From positions 6,637,501 to 6,701,500 of the forward strand of contig NZ_CP134706.1 of the NCBI RefSeq assembly GCF_038246755.1: 64,000 bases of DNA, read 5' to 3'. This document shows, piece by piece, positions 17,046-24,603 of this stretch. Source of the stretch: Micromonospora sp. FIMYZ51 (GTDB lineage: Bacteria > Actinomycetota > Actinomycetes > Mycobacteriales > Micromonosporaceae). Under the pieces are notes generated by a model. It made no database searches and was not told the DNA's origin. It saw nothing but the letters and a program-made list of their open reading frames with translations. Made by a program: the position numbers and the translations under genes. Position 1 is the stretch's first letter. Every line of letters starts with the position of its first letter.

Positions 17046-18643
17046 CCGCACTGGAGAGCACGGTGGATACCGCCTCGCCGGCCTACCGGGCGAACCGGGA
17101 GGCGCTGCTGGAACGCCTCACCGAGTTGGCGGCGGCCCTCGACCAGGCGCGGGCCGGTGGTGGTGCGAAGTACGTGGCCCGCCACCACAAGCGCGGCAAG
17201 CTGCTCCCCCGGGAACGCATCGAGTTGCTGCTCGACCCGGACAGCCCGTTCCTGGAGCTGTCGCCGGTGGCCGCGTACGGCACGGACTTTCCGGTCGGGG
17301 CCAGCGTGGTGACCGGGATCGGCGTGGTCGAGGGCGTCGAGTGCCTGGTGGTCGCCAACGACCCGACGGTACGCGGCGGCGCGGTGAACCCGTGGTCGCT
17401 GGCGAAGACCCGGCGGGCCGGCGAGATCGCCCTGGCCAACCGGCTGCCGATGGTGAACCTGGTCGAGTCGGCCGGCGCGGATCTGCCCACCCAGGCGGAG
17501 ATCTTCATCCCGGGTGGCCGGGTGTTCCGTGACCTGACCCGGCTCTCGGCCGAGAAGATCCCCACGGTCAGCGTGGTCTTCGGCAACGCCACCGCCGGCG
17601 GTGCCTACGTACCCGGCATGTCGGACTTCACCATCATGATCCGGGAACGCTCGCAGGTGTACCTGGCCGGGCCGCCACTTGTGAAGATGGCCACCGGCGA
17701 GGACGCCGACGACGAGTCGCTCGGCGGCGCGGCCATGCACGCCACCACAAGTGGCCTGGCCGACTTCCTCGCCGCCGACGAACGCGACGGCATCCGGCTG
17801 GCCCGGCAGTGCGTACGCCGGCTGAACTGGCGCAAGCACGGCCCACCGCCGCGCACGGCGCTTGCGGTGCCGCCGAGGTACGACCCGGAGGAGTTGCTCG
17901 GCATCGTCAGCGACGACCTCAAGGTGCCGTTCGACCCGCGCGAGGTGCTCGCCCGGCTGCTCGACGGCAGCGAGTTCGACGAGTTCAAGCCGGCCTACGG
18001 CAGCGCGCTGGTCACCGGCTGGGGTGAGCTGCACGGCTACCCGGTAGGCGTGCTCGCCAACGCCCGGGGCGTGCTGTTCAGCGAGGAGGCGCAGAAGGCG
18101 ACCCAGTTCATCCAGCTCGCCAACGCCGCCGACACTCCGCTGATCTTCCTCCAGAACACCACCGGCTACATGGTCGGCACCTCCTACGAACAGCGCGGCA
18201 TCATCAAGCACGGGGCATTGATGATCAACGCGGTGTCGAACTCGAAGGTGCCGCACCTGACGGTCAACCTGGGCGCCTCGTACGGCGCGGGCAACTACGG
18301 CATGTGCGGCCGGGCGTACGAGCCGAGGTTCCTGTTCACCTGGCCGAACGCCAAGTCTGCGGTGATGGGTCCGGCGCAGCTGGCCGGGGTGCTCTCGATC
18401 GTGGCCCGGCAGGCCGCCGCGGCGCGGGGCCAGGAGTTCGACGCCGACTCCGACGCCGCCATGCGGATGATGGTCGAGCAGCAGATCGAGTCCCAGTCCG
18501 GCGCGCTCTTCCTCTCCGGACGGCTCTACGACGACGGGGTGATCGACCCCCGGGACACCCGTACCGTCCTCGGTCTCTGCCTGTCGGCCGTCCACAACGC
18601 TCCGGTGCGAGGCGCCGACGGCTTCGGCGTCTTCCGGATGTGA
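17042..18643 (+). CDS. Acyl-CoA carboxylase beta (carboxyltransferase) subunit
   Basis: 533-residue carboxyltransferase of a biotin-dependent acyl-CoA carboxylase, which moves CO2 from carboxybiotin to an acyl-CoA. Both halves of the crotonase-like fold are present: KRGKLLPRERIELLLD at the start, ATAGGAYVPGMSDF in the first half, and GYMVGTSYEQRGIIKHGALM and SYGAGNYGMCGRAYEPRF in the second. The last two are typical of methylcrotonyl- and geranyl-CoA carboxylase beta subunits (AtuC, MccB) rather than propionyl-CoA enzymes. GTG 17042 overlaps the previous stop. Downstream lies a tandem repeat, then the alpha subunit. Confidence 0.92.
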   Translation: MTALESTVDTASPAYRANREALLERLTELAAALDQARAGGGAKYVARHHKRGKLLPRERIELLLDPDSPFLELSPVAAYGTDFPVGASVVTGIGVVEGVECLVVANDPTVRGGAVNPWSLAKTRRAGEIALANRLPMVNLVESAGADLPTQAEIFIPGGRVFRDLTRLSAEKIPTVSVVFGNATAGGAYVPGMSDFTIMIRERSQVYLAGPPLVKMATGEDADDESLGGAAMHATTSGLADFLAADERDGIRLARQCVRRLNWRKHGPPPRTALAVPPRYDPEELLGIVSDDLKVPFDPREVLARLLDGSEFDEFKPAYGSALVTGWGELHGYPVGVLANARGVLFSEEAQKATQFIQLANAADTPLIFLQNTTGYMVGTSYEQRGIIKHGALMINAVSNSKVPHLTVNLGASYGAGNYGMCGRAYEPRFLFTWPNAKSAVMGPAQLAGVLSIVARQAAAARGQEFDADSDAAMRMMVEQQIESQSGALFLSGRLYDDGVIDPRDTRTVLGLCLSAVHNAPVRGADGFGVFRM

Positions 18644-18763
18644 GGCCCCGGTGAGCGCGAGGAACGCAGCGAAGCGGAGTCCCGCAGTCGCGAACGAAAA
18701 GCAGGCCCCGGTGAGCGCGAGGAACGCAGCGAAGCGGAGTCCCGCAGTCGCGAACGAAAGGCA
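18644..18763. repeat. 60-bp tandem duplication filling the operon gap
   Basis: Two adjacent 60-bp units (18644-18703 and 18704-18763) differ at a single base near their end. They begin GGCCCCGGTGAGCGCGAGG and contain CCGCAGTCGCGAACGAAA. They start right after the beta-subunit stop and end 12 bases before the alpha-subunit ATG. A related diverged sequence lies at 55862-55905. Function unknown; transcribed as part of the operon. Confidence 0.85.
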
Positions 18764-18775
18764 GGCCCGGCCCTC

Positions 18776-20758
18776 ATGATCACAAGACTGCTGGTGGCCA
18801 ACCGGGGAGAGATCGCCCGCCGCGTCTTCGCCACCTGCCGGGCGGTGGGCGTGCAGACGGTCGCCGTGCACTCCGACGCGGACGCCGGTGCGCCCTTCGT
18901 CGCCGAGGCCGACCACGCCGTCCGGCTGCCCGGGGCCAGCCCTGCCGAGACGTACCTGCGGATCGACCTGCTCCTGGCCGCGGCGCGTCGGGCCGGCGCG
19001 GACGCCGTGCACCCCGGCTACGGCTTCCTCGCCGAGAACGCTGAGTTCGCCACCGCGGTCATCGACGCCGGGCTGACCTGGGTCGGGCCACCGCCGAAGG
19101 TGATCGCCGCGATGGGCGACAAGCTGGCGGCCAAGGCGCTGCTCGCCGAGGCCGGCGTACCGATGCTGCCGACCTGGACCGACCCCGACCAGGTCACCGA
19201 CTTTCCGGCGCTGGTCAAGGCCGCCGCCGGTGGTGGCGGGCGGGGGATGCGCGTGGTCCGCGACGCCGACGGGCTCGCCGAGGCCGTGGCCGGCGCACGC
19301 CGCGAGGCGGCGTCGGCGTTCGGCGACGGCACGATCTTCATCGAGCGGTACGTCGAACGGGGTCGCCACGTCGAGGTGCAGATCCTCGGCGACACCCACG
19401 GTACGGTGCTCGCCCTCGGCGTCCGGGACTGCTCGATCCAGCGCCGGCACCAGAAGGTCGTCGAGGAGGCGCCCGGCGTCCTGCCGGAGGGGGTGCGGCA
19501 GCGACTGCACGAGGCGGCGGTGGCCGCCGGCCGGGCGGTCGACTATGTCGGCGCGGGCACTGTGGAGTTCCTGCTCGCTCCGGCGGGAGATCTCTACTTC
19601 CTGGAGATGAACACTCGGCTCCAGGTCGAGCATCCGGTCACCGAGGCGACCACCGGCCTGGACCTGGTCGGGCTGCAACTGCTCGTCGCCGAGGGCGAGC
19701 CCCTGCCGCTGGCGGCGACCCCGCCGGCCGAGGGCCACGCGATCGAGGTACGCCTCTGCGCCGAGGACCCGACCCAGGGGTACCGGCCGGCCACCGGCAC
19801 CCTGCACCGGTTCGCGTTTCCCGGCGTGGCCGGTGAGTTCGCGCCGACCAGGGGCCTGCGGCTCGATTCCGGCGTGCTCGCCGGATCGGTGGTGGGCGTC
19901 CACTACGACTCGATGCTCGCGAAGGTGATCGCCTGGGCACCGACCCGCGCCTCGGCCGCCCGGGCGCTTGCCGGTGCGCTGGCCCGGGCCGAGTTGCACG
20001 GCGTGACCACCAATCGTGACCTGCTGGTCCGGATCCTGCGCAGCCCGGAGTTCACCGCCGGGGAGGTGGACACCGGCTTCCTGGACCGGCACCCCGAGCT
20101 CTTCGCCCCGCTGTTGCCGGCCGGGCAGCTTCCGCTCGTCGCCCTGGCGGCGGCGCTCGGCTGCGCCGCTGCCCGCCGGGCTGCCGCGCCGGTGCTGGCC
20201 GGGCTGCCCTCCGGCTGGCGCAACGTTCCGGCGTTTCCGCAGGTCACCCGCTTCGCCTGGGGCGAGGGCGAGGAGATCGAGGTGCGCTACCGGCTGGACC
20301 GCGCCGGCCGGCTCGCCGAGTGGTCCACCTCGCCCGGCACCGGGTCACCGCCGCAGGTAAGCCTGATCGAGGCCACTCCCGCCCGGGTCGTGCTGGACAT
20401 CGACGGGGTTCGGCGGACGTTCCGCGTACAGCGGAGCGGGGCGGAGATCTTCGTGGACGGCCCGGACGGGGCGGCGAGCCTGACCGAGCTGCCCCGTCTC
20501 CCGCTGCCCACCGCGGAGCTGGCCGCCGGGTCGCTGCTCGCTCCGCTGCCCGGCGCGGTGAGCCGGGTGCACGTCGAGGTCGGCCAGCGGGTCGCCGCCG
20601 GTGATCTGCTGCTGACCCTGGAAGCGATGAAGCTCGAACACCCCGTGCTCGCGCCCACCGACGGTGTGGTCACCGAGTTGCCCGTGCCTGACGGTGGGCA
20701 GGTCGACACGGGTGCGGTGCTGGCCGTGGTCAACCCTTCCCAGGAGGTACCGGCATGA
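18776..20758 (+). CDS. Acyl-CoA carboxylase alpha subunit (biotin carboxylase + BCCP)
   Basis: 660 residues. Biotin carboxylase domain from LLVANRGEIARRVF through the ATP-grasp loop KAAAGGGGRGMRVV, ERGRHVEVQILGD, RDCSIQRRHQKVVEEAP and FLEMNTRLQVEHPVTE, followed by a linker. A C-terminal biotinyl domain has the acceptor EAMKLEH, with Lys619. It charges biotin with bicarbonate using ATP and works with the beta subunit upstream. It resembles AtuF/MccA. ATG 18776 follows the 60-bp tandem repeat. Its stop overlaps the next ATG by four bases. The real acyl substrate (geranyl-, methylcrotonyl- or other CoA) is not determinable from sequence alone. Confidence 0.93.
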   Translation: MITRLLVANRGEIARRVFATCRAVGVQTVAVHSDADAGAPFVAEADHAVRLPGASPAETYLRIDLLLAAARRAGADAVHPGYGFLAENAEFATAVIDAGLTWVGPPPKVIAAMGDKLAAKALLAEAGVPMLPTWTDPDQVTDFPALVKAAAGGGGRGMRVVRDADGLAEAVAGARREAASAFGDGTIFIERYVERGRHVEVQILGDTHGTVLALGVRDCSIQRRHQKVVEEAPGVLPEGVRQRLHEAAVAAGRAVDYVGAGTVEFLLAPAGDLYFLEMNTRLQVEHPVTEATTGLDLVGLQLLVAEGEPLPLAATPPAEGHAIEVRLCAEDPTQGYRPATGTLHRFAFPGVAGEFAPTRGLRLDSGVLAGSVVGVHYDSMLAKVIAWAPTRASAARALAGALARAELHGVTTNRDLLVRILRSPEFTAGEVDTGFLDRHPELFAPLLPAGQLPLVALAAALGCAAARRAAAPVLAGLPSGWRNVPAFPQVTRFAWGEGEEIEVRYRLDRAGRLAEWSTSPGTGSPPQVSLIEATPARVVLDIDGVRRTFRVQRSGAEIFVDGPDGAASLTELPRLPLPTAELAAGSLLAPLPGAVSRVHVEVGQRVAAGDLLLTLEAMKLEHPVLAPTDGVVTELPVPDGGQVDTGAVLAVVNPSQEVPA

Positions 20759-21918
20759 ACTTCGACCTCACCCCCGAGCAGGACCAGCTGCGGGAAGCAG
20801 TGCGGGCGCTGGGCCGGCGCTACGGCCACCGCTACTTCGTCGAGAAGGCCAGGGCCGGCGAGCCCACCACCGAGCTGTGGCACGAGGCTGGCCGGCTCGG
20901 CTACCTGGGCGTCAACATTCCCACCGAGTACGGCGGAGGTGGCGGCGGCATCACCGAGCTGGCCCTGGTCTGCGAGGAGCTGGCGGCGGCCGGCTGCCCG
21001 CTGCTGCTGCTCGTGGTCTCCCCCGCCATCGCGGCCACCGTCATCAACCGGCACGGCACCGAGGAACAGCGCAAACGCCACCTGCCGGGCCTGGCCGACG
21101 GGTCCCAGAAGATCGTCTTCGCGATCACCGAACCGGAGGCCGGGTCAAACTTCCACCGGCTCGGCACGGTGGCCCGCCGCGACGGCGACGACTGGCTGCT
21201 CTCCGGCCGCAAGTGCTACATCTCCGGGGTGGACGAGGCTCAGCACGTGCTCGTGGTGGCCCGCACCGAGGACGCGGCGAGCGGCAAACTCAAGCCGACC
21301 CTCTTTCTCGTGCCGACCGACGCCGCCGGGCTTACCTGGTCCAAGCTGGACATGGAGATCGTCTCCCCGGAGCACCAGTTCCTGCTCTACCTCGACGACG
21401 TACGCCTGCCCGCCGACGCGCTGATCGGCGAGTCGCTGGAGGCCGGCCTGCCGGCCCTCTTCGCCGGGCTGAACCCGGAGCGGATCACCGTCGCCGCGAT
21501 GGGTGCCGGCACCGGCCGGTACGCCATCGAGCGGGCCGCGGAGTACACGGCGACCCGGAAGGTGTGGGGTGGCCGCACGATCGGCTCCCATCAGGGTGTC
21601 TCGCACCCCCTTGCGCACGCCTCCGTGCAGGTCGAACTGGCTCGGCTGATGATCCAGAAGGCCGCCGCGCTCTACGACGCCGGCCGCGACCTGGAGGCCG
21701 GCGTCGCCGGCAACATGGCCAAGTACGCCGCCGGTGAGGCGGCGGCTCTGGCGGTGGACACGGCCGTCCAGGCGCTCGGCGGTGCCGGTATGACCACCGA
21801 GTACGGCGTGGCCACCCTGCTCGGCGCGGTACGCGCGGGCCGGATCGCCCCGGTCAGCCGCGAGATGATTCTCAACTTCATCGCCCAACACGTACTCGGC
21901 CAGGACAAGTCGTACTGA
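20755..21918 (+). CDS. Acyl-CoA dehydrogenase
   Basis: 387-residue FAD flavoprotein that introduces a 2,3 double bond into an acyl-CoA. Recognisable parts are the N-terminal helical domain (FDLTPEQDQLREAVRALG), FAITEPEAGSN in the FAD-binding beta domain, and the C-terminal QALGGAGMTTEYGVATL with REMILNFIAQHVLG. In the AtuD/AtuC/AtuF logic it would supply the unsaturated substrate for the carboxylase. It is the last gene of the tetR-atuA-carboxylase run. No enoyl-CoA hydratase or lyase follows, so the pathway would need genes elsewhere. Confidence 0.93.
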   Translation: MNFDLTPEQDQLREAVRALGRRYGHRYFVEKARAGEPTTELWHEAGRLGYLGVNIPTEYGGGGGGITELALVCEELAAAGCPLLLLVVSPAIAATVINRHGTEEQRKRHLPGLADGSQKIVFAITEPEAGSNFHRLGTVARRDGDDWLLSGRKCYISGVDEAQHVLVVARTEDAASGKLKPTLFLVPTDAAGLTWSKLDMEIVSPEHQFLLYLDDVRLPADALIGESLEAGLPALFAGLNPERITVAAMGAGTGRYAIERAAEYTATRKVWGGRTIGSHQGVSHPLAHASVQVELARLMIQKAAALYDAGRDLEAGVAGNMAKYAAGEAAALAVDTAVQALGGAGMTTEYGVATLLGAVRAGRIAPVSREMILNFIAQHVLGQDKSY

Positions 21919-22024
21919 GTCGACGGCACATCCCTGATTCCGGCGTAGCGCACTCCAGCGTAATCGCCTCGTCACTCTCCGCCTCGATGTTGTCACCTGT
22001 TGCGGCGGTAGCCGGCGACCCTGG

Positions 22025-22052
22025 TTGACAGATCGGCGATCGCCGACATTCT
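22025..22052 (+). promoter_or_regulatory. Promoter-like site containing a perfect 14-bp palindrome
   Basis: TTGACA at 22025-22030 is a consensus -35. TCGGCGATCGCCGA (22033-22046) is a perfect palindrome in the spacer. A weak -10 (CATTCT region) ends six bases before the GTG of the next gene, implying a near-leaderless message. The palindrome would be a natural operator. Confidence 0.5.
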
Positions 22053-22058
22053 GGACGA

Positions 22059-22391
22059 GTGAGACGGTTTCCCGGACTCAGCGCACGGGTGGTGGCGATC
22101 GTCGCGTTCGTGGCGGCGAGCTGGCTACTGGCGTCGCTGATCGCCGGACGCCGTCAGGATCTCCTGGGAGTGGCCATGGCGCTGCTCTGCGTCCTGTGCG
22201 GCACGGTCGCCGTGGTGGCGGTGGCCGCCGCCCGGCAGCGGGACGCCGAAACCCCACCGGACCCGGATCAGGCCGCCGGAGCCGGCAACGCCGAGCCGCC
22301 CGGCATCGACGCGGACACGCTGGAGACGCTCGGCGACCGCGAGGCGGTACGCGCGCTACGGGACCGCCACCGCGACGATCACGGCCGATGA
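22059..22391 (+). CDS. Small two-helix membrane protein, unknown function
   Basis: 110 residues from GTG 22059. Two hydrophobic helices (VVAIVAFVAASWLLASLIA and LLGVAMALLCVLCGTVAVVAVAAA) are followed by a hydrophilic acidic tail that ends in Arg/His/Asp. I do not recognise the family. It is preceded by a TTGACA-containing promoter with a palindromic operator-like site. It converges on the kinase gene, 15 bases away. It could be a small membrane accessory protein. Confidence 0.6.
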   Translation: MRRFPGLSARVVAIVAFVAASWLLASLIAGRRQDLLGVAMALLCVLCGTVAVVAVAAARQRDAETPPDPDQAAGAGNAEPPGIDADTLETLGDREAVRALRDRHRDDHGR

Positions 22392-22406
22392 CGTCGTCGG
22401 CCCGGG

Positions 22407-23869
22407 TCAGCCGCCGGTGAGGGTCGGCGAGGCAAGTCCGTCCAGACCTCGTCCGGCCAGGCAGCGGTAGGTGGGATCGACCTCGCCGTCGGCGGGCGGC
22501 AACACCTCCAGGTTCCACCCGGATGCCTGCTTGACCCCGCTGACCAGCCGGAAGGTCTCCTCGTTGCAGACCTGCCGCACGGTCGGATCGGCGACGATCT
22601 CGTCGTGGTCGGCGTCGAACAGCGCGGCGGGCAACTCGCCCTGGGCGTAGCTCTCCCAGGTGTGCCGTGCGTCGCACGACACCCGGCTGGCCTCGGCCCG
22701 CTGGCCGCGCACCTGCACCGGACCGAAGCACTCCAACTCCGTCGCGCACCCGGCACCGGGGGGCAGTTCCTCGGGCAGGCTGGCGCAGCCCGGGCGGAGC
22801 GCGCCGCTGGCCGCCGGGCGAACCGGGAGGGTGGACTGCGTCGGCGGGGACCGCCCGCAGCCCAGGCGCCGACGCCCGCCGAGGCGGCCAGCGCGACCAC
22901 CCCGGCCGCGCCGAGGAACCAGCGCCGTCGGCGGCGGCGATCGGTCGAGCCGCCGGATTCGCCACGGGCGGGCACCTGGGCGGTCCCGGACCGGCCGGCG
23001 GAGGTAGCGGTGCCGGCGGGGCCGACCGGACCGTTCGCCGGCTCCCCCAACGACAGGCCGGCGAGCGTGTCGCGCAGTTCTGCGGCGGACGGCCGCTCCG
23101 CCGGATCGTTGGCCATGCCGACCCGAAGTACGTCGATCAGCTCATCCGGCACGCCGGGCAGGCTGGGTATCGGCTGATGGAACATTTCGAGCACGGTGAC
23201 CAGGCTCGGATTGCGTTCGGCCTGCCAGCGGGGCGGGCGGCCGTGCATCACCGCGTAGAGCGTGGCGCAGAGCGCGTACACGTCGACGGCGGGCGAGGGC
23301 GGGCTGTGGCTGAACATCTCGGGCGGCGCGTACGCCGGAGTGAGCACCTCCAGGGCGACCGAGGCGTCCCGCATCTCGGCGACCACGGCCAGCCCGAAGT
23401 CGGCAAGCACCGCCGAGTTGAAGTGCGAGTAGAGGATGTTTGCCGGTTTCACGTCGCGGTGCAGCACCCCGGCGCCGTGCGAGTGGGCGATCGCATCCGC
23501 GATCTTCACGCCGAGGTCGCGCGCCTCGACGGCGTCCAGCGGGGAGTTCCGCATCCGTTCGGCGTACGAGCCGTCGCACAGCTCCATGATCAGGTAGGGG
23601 TGCTGGTCGATGGTGACTCCGACGTCGAAGAGGTCGACCACGTGCGGGTGGGAGGACATCCGGCCGGCGGCCCGCGCCTCGCGCAGGAAGCGCGCCTGAT
23701 CCCGCTCGCTGACCAGGGTGCGGTTCTCCACCTTGACCGCCACCTCCCGGCCCACCGAGATCTGGGTGGCCGAGTAGACGGTCGCGTACCCTCCACGGGC
23801 AAAGACCTGCAAATCAGTCAGACCGGGCACAATGGGCGTCGGCAGGGCGCCGGGCGGAGTGTCGGTCAC
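22407..23869 (-). CDS. Ser/Thr protein kinase with extracellular sensor, disrupted by a frameshift
   Basis: Intact kinase domain: Gly-rich loop ARGGYATVYSATQ, Lys46 (VAVKVE), HRDVKPANIL with Asp139, and DFG with Asp157. A basic RRRRRR stretch and a single transmembrane helix (LGAAGVVALAASAGVGAWAAG) follow. After the helix the frame degenerates near 22848-22860. In the next frame the expected Cys-containing external domain continues (ELECFGPVQV, CDARHTWESYAQGELPAALF, VCNEETFRL, YRCLAG) to a stop at 22407. The span is one base short of a whole number of codons. GTG 23869 is chosen; ATG 23914 would overlap the upstream gene. Confidence 0.75.
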
Positions 23870-23900
23870 GGTATCGAAAATACCCAACCGCGCCGGCCGC

Positions 23901-24401
23901 TCAGCGAACCGCATCGGCGGCCGGCCCCACACCCGGCGTCCCGGTCCCGCGCCGATCGCCCGGCACCGGCGCCTCCGCTGCCCCGGTCACACCTGCCGGC
24001 CCCGCCCGGCGGGCGTCCCACCAGAGCCCGGCCGCGGTGGCCAGCGCCCCCAGGCCCTCCCAGAGCGCCACCCCGAAGAACCGGCCGGGCGCCACGTCGG
24101 CCACCACCGCGAGGCTGAAGACGGTGAACGTGACCAGCCGGAAGACCACGGTGAAGCGGTAGAAGGCCCGCCACTCGGTGGCGGTGGCGAGCAGGTAGTA
24201 GACGCCCATGTTGAACGAGGCCATCGACGACGCCGTGACGAAGGTACCGGTGTAGTCGCCCGGCGCGCGGGTCTCCGGAATCTCGAAACCGAGCATCCCG
24301 AGCAACGCCTCGGGCCAGAGCAGCCCTACCGCGCCCATCAGCAACGCCAACCCGCCGAACACCGCGATCGTCCAGCCGGCGACCGAACGCGGCAGCCTCA
24401 T
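23901..24401 (-). CDS. Four-helix integral membrane protein, unknown function
   Basis: 166 residues from ATG 24401 (MRLPRSVAGW). Longer readings upstream are not credible. About four hydrophobic helices are visible, for example TIAVFGGLALLMGAVGLLW and FRLVTFTVFSLAVVAD, then a Gly/Ala/Pro-rich cytoplasmic tail. No catalytic motif is visible. It lies just upstream of the kinase on the same strand, with 31 bases between, so the two may be co-transcribed. No family assigned. Confidence 0.6.
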   Translation of the reverse strand: MRLPRSVAGWTIAVFGGLALLMGAVGLLWPEALLGMLGFEIPETRAPGDYTGTFVTASSMASFNMGVYYLLATATEWRAFYRFTVVFRLVTFTVFSLAVVADVAPGRFFGVALWEGLGALATAAGLWWDARRAGPAGVTGAAEAPVPGDRRGTGTPGVGPAADAVR

Positions 24402-24570
24402 CTGAGCCCTCCCCCTTGACGGCACGACCATCGAAACTGACCGCCGTGTGCAAAGTGCACGGTAACGGCGATCTCCGATCGGGCACATCACCGAAACCGA
24501 CAGAACTACGTCTGCCGGGCCACCGCGAGAGCCCGCCGTTTGCCTGACCCGGGTCACCGGGCAGCGCGCC

Positions 24571-24603
24571 GTCGGATCAGCGTCGGATCAGCGTCGGATC
24601 AGC
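24571..24603. repeat. Three perfect 11-bp tandem repeats across a stop codon
   Basis: GTCGGATCAGC is repeated three times without mismatch at 24571-24581, 24582-24592 and 24593-24603. The third unit contains the stop codon (24599-24601) of the cyclase-ATPase gene, and the other two lie just downstream of it. Confidence 0.85.

Noticed and set aside
16499..20092. Open frame of 1197 codons on the minus strand
   Set aside because: It lies opposite the AtuA-like and carboxylase genes, which have clear family motifs. Its translation is His/Arg/Gly/Asp-rich without domains, a common shadow in high-GC DNA.
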